A stretch of 64,000 bases of DNA from Haladaptatus cibarius D43. Lineage in GTDB: Archaea; Halobacteriota; Halobacteria; Halobacteriales; Haladaptataceae. Made by a program: the position numbers and the translations under genes. Of the stretch, positions 8,500 to 16,442 are shown one piece after another; the stretch's first letter is position 1, and each line of letters begins with the position of its first letter. The stretch covers positions 736,082 to 800,081 of the forward strand of contig NZ_JDTH01000002.1 in the NCBI RefSeq assembly GCF_000710615.1, given 5' to 3'. Under the pieces are notes generated by a model, which ran no database searches, was not told the DNA's origin, and saw only the letters and a program-made list of their open reading frames with translations.

Positions 8500-9147
8500 C
8501 TACTGCTGAGGCAGTTGGCGACCACGGCGTTGCTGTCGTCCCTGCTGTTCTTGCAGGCGCTCACCTTGATGTTCTTCGTATCTGTGTGACTGCTGGCCGT
8601 GCCCCTGCCGTTGTTGGTGTCCCTGCTGTTGTCCCTGTTGACGGCTCTGGCCGTGTTGGTGACCACTTTGACCCTGCTGTTGAGTTTCCTGTGAACCCTG
8701 CTGGCGACCGTACCGTTTTTGTCGTCCCTGCCGCCGTTGGTGGCGTTGCTGTTGGCTCTGTTGTTGTCCCTGTCGCTGCTGGCCATACCGGCGTTGCTGT
8801 CCTTGCTGCCGGAACTGTGATTTTCGCTGTCCCTGTTGCTGTTGTTGACCTTGCGGCCGTCGCTGTTGAGTTTGTTGTCCCTGCCGACCGTGTTCGGGTT
8901 GTTGTTGCCCGTGCTGACCGCCCTTCTGTATTTCCTGTTGTCTCTGCTCTTGACGACCGTATCGTCGCTGGTCGCCTCGCTGGTCGCCTCGCTGTCGCCC
9001 GTGCCTTCGTCGTTCTTGCCCGCCTCGTCTTTGTTCGTCCTGTCCTTGCTCCCTGCCCTGCTCACGCCGTCGCGGGCCACCGTATCGTTCCATTCCGGAT
9101 TTCTGCTCGTCACTGCGACGCGACTCGTCGTGCTGATGGTGTGTCAT
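8500..9147 (-). CDS. Gln/Arg/Gly-rich low-complexity basic protein (unrecognised)
   Basis: A 215-residue protein, about a third Gln, the rest mostly Arg, Gly, His and Ser. It has no Ala, Val, Asn, Cys or Trp and only a handful of hydrophobic residues apart from five Tyr. The Tyr recur as RYG motifs (RYGG, RYGR, RYGQ, RYGR, then RYEE). It is predicted to be wholly disordered and strongly basic, the opposite of the acidic haloarchaeal proteome. The ATG has a GGTGGGAG ribosome-binding sequence 7-14 bases upstream, and a TATA-like CTTAAG shared with hisC lies ~65 bases upstream, supporting expression. No family is recognised. By composition it could be a nucleic-acid-binding, phase-separating or spore-coat-like protein; this is inference. 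The same DNA is open in other frames too, so the coding claim needs proteomics. Confidence 0.6.
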   Translation of the reverse strand: MTHHQHDESRRSDEQKSGMERYGGPRRREQGREQGQDEQRRGGQERRRHGRQRGDQRGDQRRYGRQEQRQQEIQKGGQHGQQQPEHGRQGQQTQQRRPQGQQQQQGQRKSQFRQQGQQRRYGQQRQGQQQSQQQRHQRRQGRQKRYGRQQGSQETQQQGQSGHQHGQSRQQGQQQGHQQRQGHGQQSHRYEEHQGERLQEQQGRQQRRGRQLPQQ

Positions 9148-9207
9148 GATTCAACTCCCACCAAGGGAACACCGCAGATTTCCTTAGGCGTGTTGGCCTC
9201 AGGTGGC

Positions 9208-9220
9208 CATACTTAAGGCT
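9208..9220. promoter_or_regulatory. Shared divergent promoter of hisC and the Gln-rich gene
   Basis: CATACTTAAGGCT contains a palindromic CTTAAG TATA-like core. It lies ~27 bases before the hisC ATG, which fits a leaderless hisC transcript. Read on the other strand it is ~65 bases before the Gln-rich ATG, leaving a ~36-base leader that carries a ribosome-binding site. The 94-base gap has no other TATA-like element, so both genes may use the same one. Confidence 0.4.
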
Positions 9221-9241
9221 AGTCGGTCACTTCCTCCCGAT

Positions 9242-10315
9242 ATGGAACCACGAGACCTCTCCGCGCACGTCGCATATCAAGCCGGACGGGGCATCGAGGA
9301 GGTCGCTCGGGAACTCGGATTCGACCCGGACGACCTCGTGAAACTCGCGTCGAACGAGAACCCGTTCGGCCCGAGTCCGGCGGCAGTCGATGCCATCCGA
9401 AACGGGGCCGGAAACGCCAGTTCGTACCCGAAAGCGTCACACACCGACCTGACCGCTCAACTCGCCGAACGCTGGAACGTCGAACCGGCACAGGTCTGGT
9501 TGGCCAACGGCGGCGATGGCGCGCTGGATTATCTTTCCCGCGCCATGCTCGAACCCGGTGACGAAGTTCTCGTTCCGAGTCCCGGATTCGCCTATTACGG
9601 CATGAGCGCGCGGTACCACCACGGCGGGGTGTCGGAGTACTCCCTCTCGAAGGACGACGGATTCAAACTGGCCGCCGACGCGGTTCTCTCGGCCTACGAT
9701 GGCGAGCGAATCGTCTATCTCACGAGTCCGCACAACCCATCCGGCGGAATGTTCTCACTGGACGCCGTGGACACGATTGCGGACGAAACGGACGAGAAAA
9801 CCCTCGTCGTCGTGGACGAAGCATACGGAGAGTACGCCGAGGCATCGAGCGCAATCAGCCTGCTGGACGAGCGAGACGACGTGGCCGTCCTCAGAACCTT
9901 TTCGAAAGCGTTCGGGTTGGCGGGCGTCCGACTCGGCTACGCCGTCGTTCCGGACGACTGGGCGGACGCCTACGCCTGCGTGAACACGCCGTTCGCGGCG
10001 AGCGAACTGGCGTGTCGGGGTGGCCTCGCCGCACTGACTGACGATGAACACGTCGAGAAATCGGTCGAAACGGCGCGTTGGGCGCGCGAGTACATCTACG
10101 ACAATCTCGACGCCCCGACGTGGGAAAGCCACGGGAACTTCGTCCTCGCGGAGGTCGGAAACGCCAGCGAGGTCACGGAGGCGGTTCAAGAACGCGGCGT
10201 CATCCTCCGCGACTGCACGAGTTTCGGCCTCCCTGAATGCGTGCGAATCACCTGCGGAACGAAAGACGAAACCGAGCGAGCGGTTCAGGAACTCAACGAG
10301 GTGCTGACGGCGTGA
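9242..10315 (+). CDS. hisC: Histidinol-phosphate aminotransferase
   Basis: PLP-dependent fold-type I aminotransferase of histidine biosynthesis (imidazole acetol-phosphate to histidinol-phosphate). Diagnostic segments are KLASNENPFGPSP near residue 35, ANGGDGALDYLSRAML, SPHNPSGGMF with the PLP-contacting Asn, VVVDEAYGEY with Asp and Tyr, and the Schiff-base Lys in RTFSKAFGLAGVRLGYAVV. The C-terminus carries the substrate-phosphate Arg in ECVRITCGTKDET. At 357 residues it has standard length. The ATG at 9242 fits the TATA spacing. The stop overlaps the next gene's GTG by 4 bases, so hisC, the kinase and the CDP-alcohol transferase are one operon. Confidence 0.95.
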   Translation: MEPRDLSAHVAYQAGRGIEEVARELGFDPDDLVKLASNENPFGPSPAAVDAIRNGAGNASSYPKASHTDLTAQLAERWNVEPAQVWLANGGDGALDYLSRAMLEPGDEVLVPSPGFAYYGMSARYHHGGVSEYSLSKDDGFKLAADAVLSAYDGERIVYLTSPHNPSGGMFSLDAVDTIADETDEKTLVVVDEAYGEYAEASSAISLLDERDDVAVLRTFSKAFGLAGVRLGYAVVPDDWADAYACVNTPFAASELACRGGLAALTDDEHVEKSVETARWAREYIYDNLDAPTWESHGNFVLAEVGNASEVTEAVQERGVILRDCTSFGLPECVRITCGTKDETERAVQELNEVLTA

Positions 10316-10839
10316 AAGTTGCCGTAACCGGCACGCCCGGAACCGGAAAAACGACCGCGACCGAACTGGTCGAAACCGACCTCGAAGTCGTGCACCTAAA
10401 CGACGTGATTCGGGAAGAAGGACTGGACGAGGGCACGGACGAGGAACGAAATAGCCTCTATGCGGATTTCGACGCGATTCGGGGGTGGTTGGCCGAGCGC
10501 GAGGATGAAGATGGAAACGAGAACGGCGTTCTCATCGACTCGCATCTGGCCCACCACTTCGATGTGGACAAGGTCGTCGTTCTTCGATGCCATCCCGAGC
10601 AGTTGGCAGAACGATTGGTTGAGCGCGGGGAGACGGCACCAAAAGCCGAAGAAAACGCGGAAAGCGAAGCCCTCGACGTAATTCTGTCGGAGGCAGTCGC
10701 GGAGCACGGCACCGAATCGGTGTACGAAATCGACACCACCGACCGAACACCGGAGGACGTGTCAACTGACATCGAAGCGGTTATTCGGGGCGAGCGCGCG
10801 CCTTCCGCTGGAACCGTCGATTACCTCGATTATCTATGA
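10312..10839 (+). CDS. Fap7/AK6-type adenylate kinase (P-loop nucleotide kinase)
   Basis: 175-residue small P-loop kinase with Walker A GTPGTGKT at residues 7-14, LNDVIREEGL as the NMP-binding helix, VLIDSHLAHHF as the Walker B region, and VVVLRCHPEQLAERLVERG as the LID-proximal strand and helix. This pattern fits the AK6/Fap7 family, which has adenylate kinase/ATPase activity and assists small-subunit ribosome maturation with uS11 in eukaryotes and archaea. An acidic insert (EREDEDGNENG) is haloarchaeal in style. The GTG start overlaps hisC by 4 bases (GTGA), and the stop overlaps the following gene by 4 bases (ATGA), so translation is probably coupled. Confidence 0.85.
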   Translation: MKVAVTGTPGTGKTTATELVETDLEVVHLNDVIREEGLDEGTDEERNSLYADFDAIRGWLAEREDEDGNENGVLIDSHLAHHFDVDKVVVLRCHPEQLAERLVERGETAPKAEENAESEALDVILSEAVAEHGTESVYEIDTTDRTPEDVSTDIEAVIRGERAPSAGTVDYLDYL

Positions 10840-11441
10840 CGCTCGACCAACTTCGCCCCATCGCAGACCGCGCGCTCCGTCCGTTCGTCTCGGTATCGAA
10901 ACAAGCCGGACTGACCCCGGACTCCATCAGCGTCATCGCCTTCCTGCTCGCTGGCGGTGCTGGTTGGGCGTTCTATCTCGGCGATTCAGTTCCGATGTGG
11001 TACCTCGTCGGCGCAGTACTCGTCTTTTTGAACGGCTGGCTCGACCTGCTCGACGGTGCCTTGGCGCGCGAACTCGGAACTGATTCCAAAGCAGGGGACT
11101 TACTCGACCACGTCCTCGACCGCTACGCCGACATCGTGCTGATTGCGGGATTGGCGGCGGGACTTGAGCAGTACGCCCTCGGACTCGCGGCAGTGACGGG
11201 CGTGCTGATGACCTCGTACCTCGGCACGCAAGCCCAAGCGGTCGGTTTAGACCGCGTCTACGGCGGGCTGGTCGGACGGGCGGACAGACTGGCCCTCATC
11301 GGACTCGTCGGCGGAATCGCTCCGTTCGTCGGTGCAGTCGGTGGCTACTCGCTCGTCGTGCTTCTGCTCGGTTTCCTCGCGGTCATCGGTCATTTCACCG
11401 CGCTGCAGCGGTTCTATTACTCGTGGCGCGCGCTGGCCTGA
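10836..11441 (+). CDS. CDP-alcohol phosphatidyltransferase family membrane enzyme
   Basis: 201 residues with about six membrane segments. The family signature D-G-x2-A-R-x8-G-x3-D-x3-D is perfect: LLDGALARELGTDSKAGDLLDHVLD, positions ~69-92. These Asp residues bind the metal and the CDP-activated lipid. In archaea such enzymes make phospholipid headgroups by condensing CDP-archaeol with an alcohol or inositol phosphate. The acceptor is not evident here; archaetidylinositol-phosphate synthase is one possibility. It is the last gene of the hisC operon, overlapping the kinase by 4 bases. Confidence 0.85.
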   Translation: MTLDQLRPIADRALRPFVSVSKQAGLTPDSISVIAFLLAGGAGWAFYLGDSVPMWYLVGAVLVFLNGWLDLLDGALARELGTDSKAGDLLDHVLDRYADIVLIAGLAAGLEQYALGLAAVTGVLMTSYLGTQAQAVGLDRVYGGLVGRADRLALIGLVGGIAPFVGAVGGYSLVVLLLGFLAVIGHFTALQRFYYSWRALA

Positions 11442-11492
11442 TATAGCCACTGTGGCGTGCCATTTATGAGTCGAGACGGTAAACGTTGACAC

Positions 11493-12023
11493 ATGGTTCA
11501 GTGTGAGATGTGCGGTGCCGAAACGGCCTCGCCGAAGAAAATCAAGGTCGAAGGCGCGGAGTTGGATGTCTGTGACAACTGCGTTGACTTCGGGACGGAA
11601 GTAAAGACACAGCAGTCCTCAACCACGTCAACCAAATACTCTACCTCCTCGTCGTCGGGCAAATCGAGCGGGAGTTCCGGTACTTCGAGCCCGTCTTCCG
11701 GCGGGTCGCGCTCGCGCCCCTCGGACATGTTCGACGACATGGACGAAATCGTGCAGGATTACGACGACCGAATCCGCGACGCGCGTGAATCGTCCGGCCT
11801 GAGTCAGGAAGACCTCGCCAAGGAACTCAACGAGAAGGCCAGTCTCATCCGAAAACTCGAACGCGGCGACATGCTCCCCAGCGACCGCGTGCAGAAGAAA
11901 CTCGAAAAGAAACTCGAAATCAGCCTCACCGCCGGAAGCGCCGGGGCAGACGACGAAGAGTGGAGCGGCGGCAGTTCGACCGGCGGCACCACGCTCGGCG
12001 ACGTCGTCAAACGCAAGGACTGA
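11493..12023 (+). CDS. mbf1: MBF1-type transcription factor (zinc ribbon plus HTH)
   Basis: Archaeal multiprotein bridging factor 1, a coactivator-like protein thought to link regulators and the basal machinery. The N-terminal zinc ribbon is CEMC (Cys4, Cys7) plus VCDNC. A Ser/Thr/Gly-rich linker of ~50 residues follows. Then comes an XRE helix-turn-helix (RIRDARESSGLSQEDLAKELNEKASLIRKLERGDMLPS) and a terminal SGGSSTGGTTLGDVVKRKD. The length of 176 residues fits the family. A CATTTATGAG TATA-like box about 28 bases upstream suggests a leaderless transcript, separate from the hisC operon. The following gene is convergent across ~190 noncoding bases. Confidence 0.93.
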   Translation: MVQCEMCGAETASPKKIKVEGAELDVCDNCVDFGTEVKTQQSSTTSTKYSTSSSSGKSSGSSGTSSPSSGGSRSRPSDMFDDMDEIVQDYDDRIRDARESSGLSQEDLAKELNEKASLIRKLERGDMLPSDRVQKKLEKKLEISLTAGSAGADDEEWSGGSSTGGTTLGDVVKRKD

Positions 12024-12214
12024 GACTGAACGGTCGGGGTTCAGTTTGCGGTTTTCGTTTTCGACATCGATACTGACCGGTTCCGAATAGTAAGCCTGGT
12101 TCAACAGAGCGGCGACCACAGAAGTCACGTCACTAACATCACTGTCTCGGTAGCGTGACGGAGAATCAGTCCGCGCCTCACCAAAATCAACGCACTGCCT
12201 TTCCTCCCTCCAGT

Positions 12215-13474
12215 CTACAACCCAAAGTCGGACAAGTTGGCCTGCACGCCGGAGACCATCTCGGATTTCCGCCGGAGGGTGTTCATCGAAATCGGGAGTT
12301 CTGGGACGATGTTTCGAACCGCGGCGTGGAACGATTCGGATTCGCCGAACTCGCCCTCGAAGGCGTTTCTGACGCTTTCGCGCACCTGCCAGACGCCGAC
12401 GGGTGCCCAGTAGTCGTCGCTGACCTCGCGGAGGACGAGGGCTTTGGCCTGTCGCCCGATGTCTTCCAGCTGTTCGAGCACGCCGAGTCGGGAGGCGTAG
12501 TACGCGCCCGCTGTTTCATCGACGTATTTCGTCCGACCTTCGAATCCCTCGTGGGCGCTTCCCATCCAGATGTCGCCTGTTGCGGATGGATTCCAGATGC
12601 TTCCCGGCGCTTTCATCTCCACGAGTTCGAATTCCCACTGCCCCGGCGAGAGGACGACCCAGTAGCGATTGCCCATGTACTCGTTCACCCAAACTTGCGT
12701 TTCGTCGATGCTCGGGGCGTTGCGGATTCGACCACGGAGATACTGTCCCACGGTGTCGTCAACCGCCGTAATCGACCAGCGCGTCGGGACGAGTCTTCGG
12801 TTTTGTCCCTTCCCGAGCGCGCCCGCAGACAGGACGTTGTTGATGTCGTACACGTCGAATCCGCGCCGGTAGAGGTAGGTCATCGCGCCTTGGGCCTGCC
12901 AGTCGTCGTCCTCCAAGGTTTTCTTCACGTGGCGCGGAACGTGCGGGTTTTCGGTGAGATTTGCCGAGGTTGCGCGAGCAGAGGGGCCGGTCGGCGTTGC
13001 GATGTCGTCCACGTTCACGTCCAAATCTAGCTTTTCCGTGAGCCCGATTTCCACGTCAACCGGGCGGTCGGCGATGGCGATTTCGCGCTGGACGCCGACG
13101 AAGCCGTCCCACACGTCTTCTACGTTCACCTTCGCGGAGCGATTCGAGTTCAGCAGGCCGGTTCGATACTGGAGGACGTTGTCGATGTCGAGGCCGCGCT
13201 GGTACCAGTCGCCGCTGGTGGCGAACTCCGACGCGCGCTCTTCTTCCCCGACCGGCGAGAGGATACCGGTCGAGACGTTGGGGTACGACGACCGACCGAC
13301 GAACACCGAAGGCGAGGTGCTTCCGAATAGCGAATCACCTTGGGCGACTTCCGAAAACCGGTCTTGGAAGTCGTCCACGTAATCCAGAATTTCGTAGGAT
13401 TTTTCCTCGGCGAGTTGGCGGCGGCGCTCCTCCTCGTCCGGGCGCAAATCCTCGATGTAGTCGTCCAACCGCAT
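12215..13474 (-). CDS. nreA: DNA repair protein NreA with C-terminal PIP box
   Basis: 419-residue archaeal NreA, implicated in repair of mitomycin C-type damage in Haloferax. Recognisable blocks are SVFVGRSSYPNVSTGILSP, a YQRGLDIDNVLQYRTGLLNSNR core, VQREIAIADRPVDVEIGL, LVPTRWSITAVDDTVGQYL and YWVVLSPGQWEFELVEMKAPGSIW. The last residues QANLSDFGL (Gln411, Leu414, Phe417) form a QxxLxxF PCNA-interacting box, and the tail resembles that of DinB 6 kb away. I do not see the N-terminal zinc-finger motif some archaeal homologues carry. Transcribed alone; a 14-base palindrome holding a TATA-like core lies ~60-70 bases upstream. Confidence 0.93.
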   Translation of the reverse strand: MRLDDYIEDLRPDEEERRRQLAEEKSYEILDYVDDFQDRFSEVAQGDSLFGSTSPSVFVGRSSYPNVSTGILSPVGEEERASEFATSGDWYQRGLDIDNVLQYRTGLLNSNRSAKVNVEDVWDGFVGVQREIAIADRPVDVEIGLTEKLDLDVNVDDIATPTGPSARATSANLTENPHVPRHVKKTLEDDDWQAQGAMTYLYRRGFDVYDINNVLSAGALGKGQNRRLVPTRWSITAVDDTVGQYLRGRIRNAPSIDETQVWVNEYMGNRYWVVLSPGQWEFELVEMKAPGSIWNPSATGDIWMGSAHEGFEGRTKYVDETAGAYYASRLGVLEQLEDIGRQAKALVLREVSDDYWAPVGVWQVRESVRNAFEGEFGESESFHAAVRNIVPELPISMNTLRRKSEMVSGVQANLSDFGL

Positions 13475-13531
13475 TCGCTCGATGTAGGGAGGGGAGTGGC
13501 TTCAACGTTCGGACAGCGGACTGAAAGTGGT

Positions 13532-13545
13532 GCAAAATATTTTGC
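13532..13545 (-). promoter_or_regulatory. Palindromic TATA element upstream of nreA
   Basis: GCAAAATATTTTGC is a perfect 14-base palindrome 58-71 bases before the nreA ATG, in the 118-base gap between nreA and tfb. Its AT core can serve as TATA for nreA, giving a ~30-40 base leader. Its symmetry would also suit a dimeric regulator. Which of the two it is cannot be told from sequence. Confidence 0.35.
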
Positions 13546-13592
13546 CAGTGGCAGACGCTCGGGGGGAGCAGACTGCAAAAAAGTGAACGTGC

Positions 13593-14558
13593 TTAGCTGT
13601 GGATTCCCATCGCTTCTATCTGTTCTTGATACCGATTTCGGATGGTGACTTCGGTCACCTGTGCCACATCGGCGACTTCCCGCTGGGTCTTCTTCTCGTT
13701 GCAGAGAAGCGAAGCGGCGTAAATCGCGGCGGCCGCATACCCGGTTGGGGATTTCCCCGAGAGCAATCCTTCTTCGGCGGTGGTTTCGATGATGTCGTTC
13801 GCTTTCGACTGCACTTCTTCGCTGAGTTCGAGTTCAGAACAGAACCGCGGGACGTATTTTTTCGGGTCAACCGGTTTCATCTCCAGGCCAAGTTCCTGTG
13901 AGATGTAGCGATAGGTTCGTCCGATTTCCTTTCGTTCGACGCGCGATACCTCCGAGATTTCTTCGAGACTTCGCGGAATCCCCTCCTTTCGACAGGCGGC
14001 GTACAGCGCGCTTGTCGCAACCCCCTCGATGGAACGCCCCCGAATCAAATCCTCCTTGAGCGCCCGTCGGTAGATGACGGACGCGACTTCGCGTACCGAC
14101 CGCGGTACGCCGAGTGCGGAGGCCATTCGGTCGATTTCGGACAGGGCAAACTGGAGATTTCGCTCGCCCGCGTCCTTGGTTCGGATTCGTTCCTGCCATT
14201 TGCGCAGTCGGTGCATCTGACTGCGCTTTTTCGAAGAAATAGACCGACCGTAGGCGTCTTTGTCCTTCCAGTCGATGGTCGTCGTCAGCCCTTTGTCGTG
14301 CATCGTCTGCGTGGTCGGTGCGCCCACGCGAGATTTCTGCTGGCGCTCTTGGTGGTTGAACGCACGCCATTCCGGGCCGGGGTCTATCTTTTCTTCTTCG
14401 ACGACCAACCCACAGTCGTCACAGATGAGTTCGGAGCGGTCGTTGCTTTTTACTAAATTTTCGGACCCACATTCAGGACAAGCACGCTCTCCCTCTCGTT
14501 CGTTCGCCGTTTGCTCCCCTTCAAGTTGGCGCTCCCGCTGGCGAGTAGACCGTGTCAT
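13593..14558 (-). CDS. tfb: Transcription initiation factor IIB (TFB)
   Basis: General factor that binds TBP, the BRE and RNA polymerase. The N-terminal zinc ribbon is [27 protein letters not shown] (residues ~24-50). A B-finger/linker follows ([20 protein letters not shown]). Two cyclin repeats follow: one around [40 protein letters not shown], the other around [41 protein letters not shown]. The C-terminal helix-turn-helix is [27 protein letters not shown]. Length 321 is standard. Haloarchaea carry several TFB paralogues; this one sits divergent from rnhA, near a RosR-like gene and ppa, a neighbourhood I recall from Halobacterium (tfbG region), though I am not certain of the paralogue. Confidence 0.96.
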   Translation of the reverse strand: MTRSTRQRERQLEGEQTANEREGERACPECGSENLVKSNDRSELICDDCGLVVEEEKIDPGPEWRAFNHQERQQKSRVGAPTTQTMHDKGLTTTIDWKDKDAYGRSISSKKRSQMHRLRKWQERIRTKDAGERNLQFALSEIDRMASALGVPRSVREVASVIYRRALKEDLIRGRSIEGVATSALYAACRKEGIPRSLEEISEVSRVERKEIGRTYRYISQELGLEMKPVDPKKYVPRFCSELELSEEVQSKANDIIETTAEEGLLSGKSPTGYAAAAIYAASLLCNEKKTQREVADVAQVTEVTIRNRYQEQIEAMGIHS

Positions 14559-14687
14559 CGCACTTTTATAGTAGTAACTTCTTCACACTTAAAGGCTTGG
14601 GCAAAAGCCATATATACTTGACAACCGGTACCACAGTTTCTCCTCGCACCGGAACCTGTTTACTCGCCCACAGACGAATGACTTGCA

Positions 14688-15281
14688 ATGCCAGTCATCG
14701 AGTGTGACGTGGACGAGGCGCGCGAGACGCTCGCCGACGCCGGGGTGGTTATCTCGGATGGAAAGAGCGAATATGAACACTGGCGGGCCAGATATAACGA
14801 TGCAATCGCCATCGCCTACGACGACAAACTCGTGATTCAGGGGTCGAATCCGCAATCTATCGAAGCTCTGCTCCGCGATTCCGGCGGCCACGCCTACCTC
14901 TATTTCGACGGCGGAAGTCGCGGGAACCCCGGCCCGGCGGCCATCGGCTGGGTCATCGTCACCAGCGACGGAATCGCCGGGGAAGGGAGCGAACGAATCG
15001 GGCGCGCGACGAACAACCAAGCCGAGTACGACGCGCTCATCGCGGGCCTCGAAGCGGCCCGCGATTACGGCTTCGATTCGGTGGACGTGAAGGGAGATTC
15101 ACAACTCGCCATCAAGCAGGTCACTGGCGCGTGGAAGACGAACGACCCGGAACTCCGCGAACGGCGGGTTCGCGCCCGCGAACTCCTCGACGGCTTCGAC
15201 AAATGGTCGCTCAAACACGTTCCGCGGGAGGTAAACGAGCGCGCGGACAAGTTGGTCAACGAGGCGTTAGACGATGGCTGA
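14688..15281 (+). CDS. rnhA: Ribonuclease HI
   Basis: Cuts the RNA strand of RNA-DNA hybrids. After an N-terminal ~65-residue domain particular to haloarchaeal RNase HI, the catalytic domain shows the four acidic residues in YFDGGSRGNPGPAAIGW, NNQAEYDALIAGL, VDVKGDSQLAIKQV and REVNERADKLVNEA. Length 197 residues. It overlaps the next gene by 8 bases, indicating cotranscription. The TATA-like CATATATAC near 14610 is ~75 bases upstream, in the gap shared with tfb. Confidence 0.95.
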   Translation: MPVIECDVDEARETLADAGVVISDGKSEYEHWRARYNDAIAIAYDDKLVIQGSNPQSIEALLRDSGGHAYLYFDGGSRGNPGPAAIGWVIVTSDGIAGEGSERIGRATNNQAEYDALIAGLEAARDYGFDSVDVKGDSQLAIKQVTGAWKTNDPELRERRVRARELLDGFDKWSLKHVPREVNERADKLVNEALDDG

Positions 15282-15876
15282 TTTGCCGGACGAGACAGAA
15301 GCATCTGATGAACTAGAATCAAGAGACGAAGCAGAATCGCCGGACGAATCCGAACTTCCGCAAGAAACCGTCGAAGAGGCGGAGCGACTGACCCACCTCG
15401 CGCGCGATGTAGAGGGCGACGAGGCCGACGCCTACCGCAATGAGCGCGACGAACTGCTCGCAGAACAGGATTTCGTCGCGCGTGTGCGGGAGGACGAGGC
15501 ACGAAGCGTTCTCGTCCTCCATCCAGCGGACTGGCTGGAAGACAGCACGATTCAGGTCGAACGAATCGAGGATACCGAACGAGCGGTCGAAATCCCGTTA
15601 GACGGTCCAGGCGACCCGGACGATTGGGACGACATCGACGCCCACAACCGTGCGGTTGCGGCGACGGTTCGAGAGCAACACGGCGACGTTCACGGTGCAA
15701 ATGCCGAAGCCTTCGCCGATTTCATGAGCAACCACTACGCCCGGCCGGTAGAGTCGGCAACGGATGAAGAGGTCACTGAGTTCTGTACCGAGTATTTCCC
15801 GCGAAACGCATGGCCCACGGACGAAGAAAAATCGATTGTCGAAACGTCGGTCGAACTCGTGTTCGACTGCGTTTAG
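15274..15876 (+). CDS. Conserved haloarchaeal acidic protein (unknown function)
   Basis: 200 residues, highly acidic, no signal or membrane segment. The first ~30 residues are a Glu/Asp-rich disordered tail (LPDETEASDELESRDEAESPDESEL). A helical segment (VEEAERLTHLARDVEGDEADAYRNERDELLAEQDFVARVREDEARSVLVLHPADWL) and a domain ending FADFMSNHYARPVESATDEEVTEFCTEYFPRNAWPTDEEKSIVETSVELVFDCV follow. I recognise it only as a conserved partner of rnhA in haloarchaea. The 8-base overlap with rnhA supports a functional or translational link. Its 3' end overlaps the convergent PadR gene by 4 bases. Confidence 0.7.
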   Translation: MADLPDETEASDELESRDEAESPDESELPQETVEEAERLTHLARDVEGDEADAYRNERDELLAEQDFVARVREDEARSVLVLHPADWLEDSTIQVERIEDTERAVEIPLDGPGDPDDWDDIDAHNRAVAATVREQHGDVHGANAEAFADFMSNHYARPVESATDEEVTEFCTEYFPRNAWPTDEEKSIVETSVELVFDCV

Positions 15877-16229
15877 CTGTGTTTCTCGATGAGCGCACGA
15901 ACCTGCTCTACGCGTTCGTCGTCCGTGACGAACTTCGAGAGCGACCACGCAAAGGAGTCTTCGACCGCTTCGAGACCGGCTTGCGTCAGACCGTACTGGT
16001 TGGTACGCTTGTCGAGTTCGCTCTTCTCGACCAATCCACGCTCGACGAGCGTGTCGAGGTTGGGGTACAGACGGCCGTGGTTCACTTCCTCGTCGTAGTA
16101 GTTTTCGAGTTCACGCTTGATGGCGAGTCCGTACATCGGTTCCTCGGTAAGGACGATGAGGATGTTACGCTGGAAAGCGGTGAGGTCGCGGGCGGTACTG
16201 CTTTCGGTGAGTGTTTGTGCCTCTGACAT
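15873..16229 (-). CDS. rosR: PadR-family winged-helix regulator, RosR-like
   Basis: 118-residue PadR regulator: LTAFQRNILIVLTEEPMYGLAIKRELENYYDEEVNHGRLYPNLDTLVERGLVEKSELDKRTNQYGLTQAGLEAV gives the winged helix with the G-R-L-Y-P-x-L-x-x-L recognition block. A C-terminal helix for dimerisation follows. The sequence and the position next to ppa resemble RosR, the oxidative-stress regulator of Halobacterium; the name is by resemblance, not proof. Its ATG is ~30 bases from a TATA-like TTAAATATC, and an AAATAT-N9-ATATTT inverted repeat covers this promoter, suggesting self-regulation. Confidence 0.82.
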   Translation of the reverse strand: MSEAQTLTESSTARDLTAFQRNILIVLTEEPMYGLAIKRELENYYDEEVNHGRLYPNLDTLVERGLVEKSELDKRTNQYGLTQAGLEAVEDSFAWSLSKFVTDDERVEQVRALIEKHS

Positions 16230-16245
16230 TGGCTTTGACAGGACG

Positions 16246-16266
16246 AAATATGTAACCGAGATATTT
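16246..16266. promoter_or_regulatory. Inverted repeat over the RosR-like gene promoter
   Basis: AAATAT (16246-16251) and ATATTT (16261-16266) form a perfect inverted repeat with a 9-base spacer, 17-37 bases before the regulator's ATG and overlapping its TATA-like element. This is where an autorepressor dimer would block TBP/TFB. It also faces ppa, whose start is ~177 bases away. Confidence 0.4.
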
Positions 16267-16442
16267 AACCCTTCTCAAGTTTCTTGGTGTTTCTCTCCGC
16301 TTTCGCTCGATTTTACTCGGGAATACCACAAGTCGATTACGGAGGTGTGTTTCGTTTTTGGGTGGTTCATCGAGCGATGCAATGGGGTTTGAGTCGATGC
16401 CGAAAGGACTTTTTGGTCTTCCCGTGCAGTCGCAAACGACCC

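Noticed and set aside
8586-9149. Plus-strand frame rich in Val/Ala opposite the Gln-rich gene
   Set aside because: It arises from complementary codons of the repeat-like sequence; its start lacks a ribosome-binding site and promoter. Kept as the main alternative to the Gln-rich reading.
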